Of a DNA stretch of 8,682 nucleotides, positions 1 through 4,969 are shown in pieces; within the stretch, counting starts at the first letter, position 1; every line of letters begins with the position of its first letter. This stretch comes from Candidatus Woesearchaeota archaeon (GTDB lineage: Archaea > Nanobdellota > Nanobdellia > Woesearchaeales > GW2011-AR9), in NCBI GenBank assembly GCA_016179995.1, contig JACPCC010000070.1, positions 1-8,682 of the forward strand. The letters run 5' to 3'. The notes under the pieces are model-generated. The model was not told the origin of the DNA and made no database searches. It worked only from the letters and a program-made list of their open reading frames with translations. Position numbers and translations under genes: made by a program.

Positions 1-37
1 GTCTGAGCTTGCTTAACAACTCTTCTTTTACAATCAT
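1..37 (-). CDS. N-terminal fragment of an unidentified protein
   Basis: Reading the minus strand from position 37, an ATG opens a frame that encodes MIVKEELLSKLR before leaving the window, so only 12 codons are visible. The start is chosen because a six-base Shine-Dalgarno match, GGAGGT, lies at 46-51, eight bases before the ATG. Such a site is absent from most other genes here. The charged, leucine-rich start could begin a helix, as in several helix-turn-helix regulators, and the palindromic half-sites just upstream would suit a self-regulating transcription factor. That idea is inference: 12 residues cannot identify a family. Confidence 0.6.
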   Translation of the reverse strand, partial: MIVKEELLSKLR

Positions 38-45
38 TTTTCACA

Positions 46-51
46 ACCTCC
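46..51 (-). promoter_or_regulatory. Shine-Dalgarno site of the partial gene at the left edge
   Basis: GGAGGT on the minus strand sits eight bases before the ATG at 37-35 and fits the 16S rRNA tail well. It decides the start of the partial gene. Most neighbouring genes have a TATA box at the leaderless distance instead, so this gene probably has a true 5' leader. Confidence 0.6.
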
Positions 52-83
52 CCCTTTTTCCATTTGTTTTTTCTTCATTAGGA

Positions 84-92
84 TAATTAATT
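84..92 (-). promoter_or_regulatory. Possible TATA box for the left-edge gene
   Basis: An A/T-only stretch, TAAAATTAA-like on the minus strand, lies about 50 bp before the ATG at 37. Initiation about 26 bp downstream would give a leader of roughly 25 nt, long enough to contain the Shine-Dalgarno site. The whole area is A/T-rich, so the exact box is uncertain. Confidence 0.3.
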
Positions 93-115
93 TTAATCGC
101 GATTAAAGGTTAATC
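92..115. promoter_or_regulatory. Candidate operator: 16-bp palindrome plus adjoining inverted repeat
   Basis: TTTAATCGCGATTAAA at 92-107 is a perfect 16-bp palindrome. Its right half is shared with a second perfect inverted repeat, GATTAA (101-106), AGG, TTAATC (110-115). A further overlapping pair, GATTAATC, lies at 134-141. The sites abut the likely core promoter of the minus-strand gene starting at 37, where a bound dimeric regulator could act. The repeats are directly visible; the operator role is inferred from symmetry and position. Confidence 0.45.
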
Positions 116-150
116 AAAATCAAATAAGACTAAGATTAATCATCAATTGG

Positions 151-168
151 CGGTAATTTTTGTTACCG
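151..168. repeat. Short inverted repeat (6-bp arms, 6-nt loop)
   Basis: CGGTAA at 151-156 and TTACCG at 163-168 are perfect inverted repeats around TTTTTG. Read on the minus strand the stem is not followed by a clear T-run, so it is a poor terminator. It lies just after the end of the possible 21-codon ORF and upstream of the left-edge gene, so it could be a leader hairpin or a protein site. Confidence 0.4.
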
Positions 169-170
169 TT

Positions 171-236
171 CTATAAGTAACACCAAATACTATTAAAAGG
201 TTGTGGTTTTGCAAAATATACTACGCCCGCCCACAT
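171..236 (-). CDS. Possible 21-codon leaderless small ORF
   Basis: An ATG at 236-234 opens a frame for a 21-residue hydrophobic and aromatic peptide that begins MWAGVVYFAKPQPF and ends at TAG (173-171). What raises it above chance is the box ATTTAAATA at 255-263, which in minus orientation starts 27 bp before the ATG, the spacing seen at other genes here. It could be a small protein, a leader peptide for the left-edge gene about 130 bp downstream, or only the 5' part of a non-coding transcript. There is no homology evidence, and ORFs this short often arise by chance. Confidence 0.25.
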   Translation of the reverse strand: MWAGVVYFAKPQPFNSIWCYL

Positions 237-254
237 CTAATAACGTCCACAAAC

Positions 255-263
255 ATTTAAATA
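255..263 (-). promoter_or_regulatory. Candidate TATA box upstream of the 21-codon ORF
   Basis: The minus strand reads TATTTAAAT, a close match to an archaeal TATA box, beginning 27 bp before an ATG at 236. The nearly symmetric core means it could also face right, but nothing gene-like begins about 26 bp to the right, because that is the 3' flank of pelA. Confidence 0.4.
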
Positions 264-310
264 GGACTACTATCTAAAAGATAATTCACTATTGCTCACT
301 AGTACACTTA

Positions 311-334
311 ACTCTGTACTTAGCTCTGTACTTA
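311..334. repeat. 12-bp tandem repeat over the pelA stop codon
   Basis: Two adjacent 12-bp units differ only at the first base (A or G) and share CTCTGTACTTA. On the minus strand each unit contributes a TAA in the pelA reading frame, so the real stop at 334-332 is followed by in-frame TAA codons at 322-320 and 310-308. The pattern fits replication slippage duplicating the stop region. Confidence 0.75.
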
Positions 335-1414
335 ATCATACACTTTATATTTTAAAATGGCGGCAATTCCGCCAATTCCGTCTAATTTTTTCCCGCTTTC
401 TTGTTCTGAAGAGAATAAATTAATTCGGCCTTGACAATTATCAACAGTTTTCATTAACTCTTCTACTTCGCTATATTTTTCTTCTTTTCTTCTTTGATGA
501 ATAAATTTATCGCTCAAAAATAATTGGCTGATAGCACCAGCCGCACCAGCCTGCAGAGTTTCTTTCCAGCCGTAAACGGCCAGCTCGTTTTTATTTATTT
601 CTCTCAATAAATCGTCCATTAAAAGCTTTTCTTCACGTAAACGACTATCTTGCAAAGCAGATTTCAGTTCCGGACTTTTCATCACTTCATTAAGAGCAGT
701 TTCTGTAATATCGGAGCAGGTAGCTAAAGCCATTTTTTTCTTTAGTTCGGGATTGTTAATTCTCTTAAACAAATCTTCCTTATAAAATGCCGGAGAAGCA
801 ATAATTATGCGTTCAGGTGTATGACGGGTATTATATTCTTCTAATTGAGAGATAATCTCTTGGTAAAAGTCTTTTTCTTTTCCCGCAGTTTTACTTGCAG
901 TTTTTGTTTCCGTGAAGCGCGCTTTTTTTTGCACTTCGCCTTTGAGTGTAAGCAAAACATTATATCCACTTTTTTTAGTTAGGGCAAACAGCGTTTCTTC
1001 ACGGTCAAGAAGACAAATAAGATATAAGTGCTTGCTTTGCGCAGCTTCTTCTAATTTTTGTTTTTGATAGCTGAACCACTCTTTTTTCTCTAATTTAAAT
1101 TCAGCATCGAGCTCTAATGAAATCGCGTGATAACTGCCAGCCGGCACAAATTCCTGAGCTTCCTGCACTTTGCCGTTGATTCTGAGAACTTTACTTTCCA
1201 AATCTAAAGTTAATTCTTCAGCTTTAACGGTTAAAATTAGAGTTTTTTTATCTACTTTAGCATTCTCGCCATCTCCAATTTTAACTTTGCGCGTAGTCTT
1301 AGCAGTAAGTAAATCTCCCGGCTCGATGATCTGAGACAAATACCACAAATCTTCAGGGTCAGTTATTTTTAGTTTAACTAGTCCTTTCTTATAATCAGAG
1401 GTAATAATGCGCAT
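332..1414 (-). CDS. pelA: aPelota, mRNA surveillance / ribosome-rescue factor
   Basis: This 360-residue protein is a full-length archaeal Pelota (Dom34), a cytosolic eRF1 relative that, with a translational GTPase (aEF1A in archaea) and ABCE1, splits stalled ribosomes. Three domains are apparent: an Sm-like N-terminal domain (about 1-125) with GDLLTAKTTRKV at 33-44; a central eRF1-like domain (about 128-255) that, as expected for Pelota, has no GGQ peptide-release motif; and a C-terminal domain (about 258-358) with SRLREEKLLMDDLL, the YGWKETLQAGAAGA segment and a final GGIAAILKY. Length is normal. The ATG at 1414 is supported by a TATA-like box centred 27 bp upstream and an N-terminus (MRIITSDYKKG) that matches the family start. 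It lies 81 bp after rfcL on the same strand but seems to have its own promoter. Confidence 0.93.
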   Translation of the reverse strand: MRIITSDYKKGLVKLKITDPEDLWYLSQIIEPGDLLTAKTTRKVKIGDGENAKVDKKTLILTVKAEELTLDLESKVLRINGKVQEAQEFVPAGSYHAISLELDAEFKLEKKEWFSYQKQKLEEAAQSKHLYLICLLDREETLFALTKKSGYNVLLTLKGEVQKKARFTETKTASKTAGKEKDFYQEIISQLEEYNTRHTPERIIIASPAFYKEDLFKRINNPELKKKMALATCSDITETALNEVMKSPELKSALQDSRLREEKLLMDDLLREINKNELAVYGWKETLQAGAAGAISQLFLSDKFIHQRRKEEKYSEVEELMKTVDNCQGRINLFSSEQESGKKLDGIGGIAAILKYKVYD

Positions 1415-1436
1415 AAGAAAACTAGATATGGACGTA

Positions 1437-1446
1437 ACTTAAAAAG
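1437..1446 (-). promoter_or_regulatory. TATA box of pelA
   Basis: CTTTTTAAGT on the minus strand is centred about 27 bp before the pelA ATG. Transcription would start at or within a few bases of the start codon, and no Shine-Dalgarno lies in front of it. Confidence 0.55.
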
Positions 1447-1487
1447 ATTGCTCTTGTAATGTTCGTTTGTCAATAATACTATCAGAG

Positions 1488-1492
1488 AAAAA
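1488..1492 (-). terminator. Short T-run after rfcL
   Basis: Five consecutive T residues on the minus strand begin four bases after the rfcL stop. Archaeal terminators are often simple oligo-T tracts, but this one is short and may be leaky, so some rfcL transcription could read on into pelA. Confidence 0.3.
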
Positions 1493-1495
1493 CCG

Positions 1496-2704
1496 TTACT
1501 CTTCCACTCCTAACTCCTTCATCACTTCTTTTTGCGCAAGAACTTTCTCTAAATAAGGTATTTGTTGAAAAGCCATTTTTTCAGAAATATGCATCACTTT
1601 AGCTAACTTTTTAGCTATTTCCTTTTTCTTGGCAAGTTTCATATTTGACTGCCATATTTTTAATATTCTCATGGTCGGAGAGTATTGCACAAATTCTGTA
1701 TTGCGACTTTCTTTAGCAGTAGAAACTCCAGCCGTGAGCAATTCAGATATATAAGCCAAAAAACGCCAATGCTGACGCTTGCGGATGCGGCCTTGAAAAA
1801 CATCAGCGCGAGCTAAGTGTTCATAAGCTTTAGCTAGAGATTTAGGAGCCAGATACTCTTTCGGTAAATTTTCATCCATCCATAAAAATATTTCATTGTA
1901 ATCTAAGTCGACTTCTTCCAAAGCTGGAAGAGCATTTTCTGCAGTAGAAGATTTGAAGATAAGATGCAGAGCATTGATGATAGTTTGTGTTCTTTTACGC
2001 TCGGAAAGATTGGTTATATCTTGAAAAGATAATTTTTTATCCAGCGTACATGTTTGTAGGTCGATTAAAGCTCCTCTCAAATCGCCTTCCGACTGCCTTG
2101 CTAGTCCGGAAAGTGCTTTTGGTTCATACTGAATATTCTCTTTCTCGCAAATCTCGCGCAGAGCTTCCAGAACCGTTTGATGCTCCAAAAGTATAAACTC
2201 AATAGCTTTAGATTCCTTCTTTACCGCTTTAATTTTCTGGTTATAGATATCATTGGCGGTTAATATTAATGGAAATGAAGATTTTTCCATAGCTTTCAGT
2301 AAAGCCGGTATGCAACCCCTATCTTCTACTCCAGAAATATTGTCAATTTCATCGATTAAAATTAGTTTTGGAGTAAAGAAAAGGGATTGTTGTCCAAGTG
2401 CCGCGCCTAAAAAGCTGCTTAAGTTTGCTTCATTCCTTAAATCAGAAGAGTTTATTTCAAGAAGATCGTAACCTAACTCTTTGGCTAAAGCCAAGACAGA
2501 ACAAGTTTTGCCGTTTCCTACAGGACCATAAAGCAAAGCCGCTTTAAATTTTTGCTTTTTGTAATTAATAATATAATCTTTTAGTTCACGCAGAGCTTTT
2601 TCCTGTCCGATAACTTCTGTAGAATTGTGCGGAGCATATTTAGTGGTGAAGAGTTCTGTTTTGTTAGTAAAGTGATTGGTAAAAGTATCAGTCGAGGAAT
2701 TCAT
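1496..2704 (-). CDS. rfcL: Replication factor C large subunit (clamp loader ATPase)
   Basis: RfcL joins RfcS subunits to load the PCNA sliding clamp onto primed DNA. The 402-residue AAA+ protein shows an RFC-box N-terminus (TTKYAPHNSTEVIGQ, 20-34), Walker A GPVGNGKT (60-67), Walker B LILIDEID (114-121), sensor 1 around LTAND (148-152) and a sensor-2 region EGDLRGALIDLQ (206-217). The helical collar domain follows. The large-subunit assignment rests on DEID rather than the small subunit's usual DEAD-like box, on the absence of an SRC arginine-finger motif after sensor 1, and on the long C-terminus. Residues 1-18 are rich in Ser, Thr and Asn. The protein stops at KELGVEE without the Lys-rich tail and PCNA-binding PIP box common in archaeal RfcL (often near 480-500 residues). 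The start is supported by a TATA box centred 25 bp upstream. Confidence 0.92.
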   Translation of the reverse strand: MNSSTDTFTNHFTNKTELFTTKYAPHNSTEVIGQEKALRELKDYIINYKKQKFKAALLYGPVGNGKTCSVLALAKELGYDLLEINSSDLRNEANLSSFLGAALGQQSLFFTPKLILIDEIDNISGVEDRGCIPALLKAMEKSSFPLILTANDIYNQKIKAVKKESKAIEFILLEHQTVLEALREICEKENIQYEPKALSGLARQSEGDLRGALIDLQTCTLDKKLSFQDITNLSERKRTQTIINALHLIFKSSTAENALPALEEVDLDYNEIFLWMDENLPKEYLAPKSLAKAYEHLARADVFQGRIRKRQHWRFLAYISELLTAGVSTAKESRNTEFVQYSPTMRILKIWQSNMKLAKKKEIAKKLAKVMHISEKMAFQQIPYLEKVLAQKEVMKELGVEE

Positions 2705-2724
2705 ATTTAGTTAATAGGGTGGGC

Positions 2725-2733
2725 TATTTTAAA
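2725..2733 (-). promoter_or_regulatory. TATA box of rfcL
   Basis: The minus strand reads TTTAAAATA, centred about 25 bp before the rfcL ATG at 2704, which fits leaderless transcription. Confidence 0.6.
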
Positions 2734-2774
2734 GATTTGCGCTCTAAATTTCTATTGTCAAACCATTTTAATAA

Positions 2775-2791
2775 TTTAAAACTGTTTTAAA
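2775..2791. repeat. 17-bp A/T palindrome between the 213-residue ORF and rfcL
   Basis: TTTAAAAC, T, GTTTTAAA is a perfect palindrome with a single central base. It lies 10 bp beyond the stop of the minus-strand gene at 2801 and about 70 bp upstream of the rfcL start. It may be a weak hairpin in the 3' region or a protein-binding site. Low complexity makes chance more likely than for a mixed sequence. Confidence 0.45.
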
Positions 2792-2800
2792 CTACCTTTC

Positions 2801-3442
2801 TTATGCTTTTTCAAGAATAAGCCTTTTTGTTTCAACGCCATTAAATCCCATTGATGTTAATAACGCTTTAGTTTGTCTATTTCTAACCCCTATTCTTTCA
2901 GCATTTGTTAAATATAAACTAGGAGTAACTAATTGAACAGAATGGTGATTTCTCTTTGCTTTTCTTAACCAATCCGATGTAGACCAAGATGGTTTAAATA
3001 TGAGTTTTTTTTCGTAATCGGTCATTTGATAATTTTTATGTCCAGCATTTAAAACAAGATGCCAACAATCATAATCCATAAAAACACCATCAACATTTTC
3101 AAACGAAAAAAGAACATTATTTGGTGATTCACCCAGTTCTCTATATTTTTTGCCATCAGGTCCTTCTGATAAAAGTCTGCGCCATTGGTTTTGATATCCC
3201 GTCATTCGAATATCTTCTTCATCTGTTCCAACAGCAAGAAACAAAGGATAAAAACCAACTTCTTTTTCTAACCAAGAATAAGCAGATTTAAAGTCAGGAT
3301 CAGAATATTTTATATCAGCTTCTACTTTTCCATAAACTACTGATTCTAAACTTCTACAATGATGATATTGTAACATGCTTTTAAATAATAATCCAATAGT
3401 CTTAAATTTATCTAGTGTTAAATTAAATTTTATGGTTTGCAA
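2801..3442 (-). CDS. Hypothetical protein, 213 residues, TTG start
   Basis: I do not recognise this family. The protein appears soluble: no signal peptide or membrane segment is visible. It is rich in aromatics and histidines, with NQWRRLL at 85-91, a YDCWHLVLNAGHKNY block at 124-138, SWSTSDWLRKAKRNHH at 152-167 and NAERIGVRNRQTKALL at 180-195. Cysteines at 29 and 126 are too sparse for a zinc site by themselves. The start is assigned to TTG at 3442 because an in-frame TGA lies two codons upstream and no ATG occurs before codon 23 (3376-3374). A symmetric TATA-like box at 3474-3481 would start transcription about eight bases before the TTG. The gene is divergent from the IMPDH-family gene and shares its promoter gap. 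Coding across 213 codons is convincing; no function is proposed. Confidence 0.75.
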   Translation of the reverse strand: MQTIKFNLTLDKFKTIGLLFKSMLQYHHCRSLESVVYGKVEADIKYSDPDFKSAYSWLEKEVGFYPLFLAVGTDEEDIRMTGYQNQWRRLLSEGPDGKKYRELGESPNNVLFSFENVDGVFMDYDCWHLVLNAGHKNYQMTDYEKKLIFKPSWSTSDWLRKAKRNHHSVQLVTPSLYLTNAERIGVRNRQTKALLTSMGFNGVETKRLILEKA

Positions 3443-3473
3443 ATCTCAATCTCTTCTCTCCAAGCCAATAATC

Positions 3474-3481
3474 TATTTAAA
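3474..3481 (+). promoter_or_regulatory. TATA box of the IMPDH-family gene, possibly bidirectional
   Basis: TATTTAAA is centred 27 bp before the ATG at 3505, the leaderless spacing. It is the only good box in the 62-bp gap between two divergent genes. Its symmetric TTTAAA core could also fire leftward, starting about eight bases before the TTG at 3442. Confidence 0.6.
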
Positions 3482-3504
3482 CAACCGCTAGCAATCAATT
3501 TACC

Positions 3505-4923
3505 ATGAAACTTGGCTTAACCTACAACGATGTACTTTTAGTGCCTAAAAGAACAACTTTAAACTCTCGTTCGGAAGCTGACGTAAAAACTAGATTCACT
3601 AAAAACATCCATTTAAACATTCCTTTGGTAAGTGCTAATATGGCGACAGTTACAGAACATAAAATGGCCATCTCTATGGCCAGAGAAGGCGGCCTTGGTG
3701 TTATTCATCAGTTTGGCACAATCGAAGAACAAGTCCATGAAGTAAAAAAAGTAAAAAGAAGCACCAGTTATGTTATTGAAAATCCACTCTCCGTTACCCC
3801 AAATATTACTATTGCTAAAGCAGTAGAGATGATGAAAACTGAAGGAGTTACCAGCCTTCTAGTCAAAAGTTGTGAAGAGTTGGTAGGTATATTTACTTCT
3901 AAAGACTACCAGTTTGAAGAGGATTATACTAAATTGATCTCTGAAGTTATGACTACAAAAGAAAAATTAATTACAGCGCCTTTCGGCATTAGTTTAGATG
4001 ACGCCAAGAAAATATTACACAATAATCGTATTGAAAAGCTGCCTCTATTAGAAGAAGGCAAAGTAAGAGGTTTAATCACTACTAAAGATTTAAAGCGTTT
4101 AGAATTCTGGCCTCAAGCTGCACGAGATAAAAGAGGACGCCTATTGGTGGGCGCAGCTGTAGGAGTCAAAGATACTTTAGAACGAGCTCAAGCTTTAATT
4201 GAAGCAGGAGTTGATGTTTTAATATTAGACCTTGCCCATGCACATTCTGATTTAGCCATTCAACGTTTGAAAGAACTGAAATCTAATTTTAAAATAGATA
4301 TTATGGTTGGAAATATTGCCACCAGCGAGGCAGCTAAAGATTTGATTGAAGCCGGCGCAGATGGCTTAAAAGTAGGCATTGGACCATCTCCAGTTTGTAC
4401 GACTAGAATTATTTCTGGCGCAGGAGTGCCTCAATTAACAGCAATAATGGACGTTTATAGTGCTGCAAAACAATATAATATTCCTGTTTGCGCCGATGGC
4501 GGCATGAAATATCCTGGAGACGTTTCTAAAGCTTTGGCAGCCGGTGCTAGTTCAATATTCTCTGGAAGTTTTTTTGCAGGTACAGAAGAAGCACCAGGGA
4601 TGATCATATTTAAAGATGGTAAACGATATAAAAAATATATGGGCAGCGCATCATATGAAAGTAATCACGAACGTAAAGAAAGCAAAGATGGCAAGGAAGT
4701 AAAGGAACGTTTAGATGTTTTCGTAGAAGGTGTTTCTAATCTAGTTGATTACAAAGGACCAGTTAGTGAAGTGATTAATGGTTTAGTGAAAGGCTTGAAA
4801 AGTGGTATAAGTTATTGCGGTGGAAATAATATCTTAGAGATGCAGCAAAAAGCGGAATTCATACAGATTACATCTAGCGGTTGGTTAGAGTCAGGAAGCA
4901 GAGGACAGAAGATAAGCGAATAG
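3505..4923 (+). CDS. IMP dehydrogenase / GMP reductase family enzyme with tandem CBS domains
   Basis: The 472-residue protein is a TIM-barrel enzyme of the IMPDH/GMPR superfamily, acting in guanine nucleotide synthesis (IMP to XMP) or, for a reductase, GMP to IMP. The barrel opens with [10 protein letters not shown] (5-14). Two CBS domains lie at about 93-200, the barrel resumes with GAAVG (216-220), and the catalytic loop is [11 protein letters not shown] (291-301) with Cys298 and Thr300, followed by [10 protein letters not shown] (330-339). Length and CBS insertion match IMPDH, which makes it the first guess (guaB). However, the usual GPGS before the Cys is GPSP, YRGMGS is replaced by YMGSAS (379-384), and the mobile flap (about 385-407) has no Arg-Tyr dyad where IMPDHs carry their water-activating pair. 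A GMP reductase-type activity is therefore possible. It is monocistronic, with its own TATA box. Confidence 0.85.
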   Translation: MKLGLTYNDVLLVPKRTTLNSRSEADVKTRFTKNIHLNIPLVSANMATVTEHKMAISMAREGGLGVIHQFGTIEEQVHEVKKVKRSTSYVIENPLSVTPNITIAKAVEMMKTEGVTSLLVKSCEELVGIFTSKDYQFEEDYTKLISEVMTTKEKLITAPFGISLDDAKKILHNNRIEKLPLLEEGKVRGLITTKDLKRLEFWPQAARDKRGRLLVGAAVGVKDTLERAQALIEAGVDVLILDLAHAHSDLAIQRLKELKSNFKIDIMVGNIATSEAAKDLIEAGADGLKVGIGPSPVCTTRIISGAGVPQLTAIMDVYSAAKQYNIPVCADGGMKYPGDVSKALAAGASSIFSGSFFAGTEEAPGMIIFKDGKRYKKYMGSASYESNHERKESKDGKEVKERLDVFVEGVSNLVDYKGPVSEVINGLVKGLKSGISYCGGNNILEMQQKAEFIQITSSGWLESGSRGQKISE

Positions 4924-4927
4924 GTAA

Positions 4928-4947
4928 TTTTTAAAAAATATTTTTTT
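4928..4947. terminator. Bidirectional oligo-T terminator between convergent genes
   Basis: After the plus-strand gene ends at 4923, a run of seven T residues (4941-4947) follows within 25 bp. The run of six A residues (4933-4938) supplies a T-run for the minus-strand gene ending at 4970. Together they form the 14-bp palindrome AAAAAATATTTTTT (4933-4946). This is the expected arrangement for archaeal intrinsic termination between converging genes. Confidence 0.6.
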
Positions 4948-4969
4948 CTTCAAATGGTTGTTAGACCTA

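Noticed and set aside
1987..2471. Two plus-strand open frames of about 70 codons inside rfcL
   Set aside because: They lie opposite a well-supported AAA+ gene and show no motif, so they are shadows of that coding sequence.
332..2704. pelA and rfcL as one operon
   Set aside because: The 81-bp gap contains a T-run after rfcL and a well-placed TATA box for pelA, so separate transcription is more likely, although readthrough is possible.
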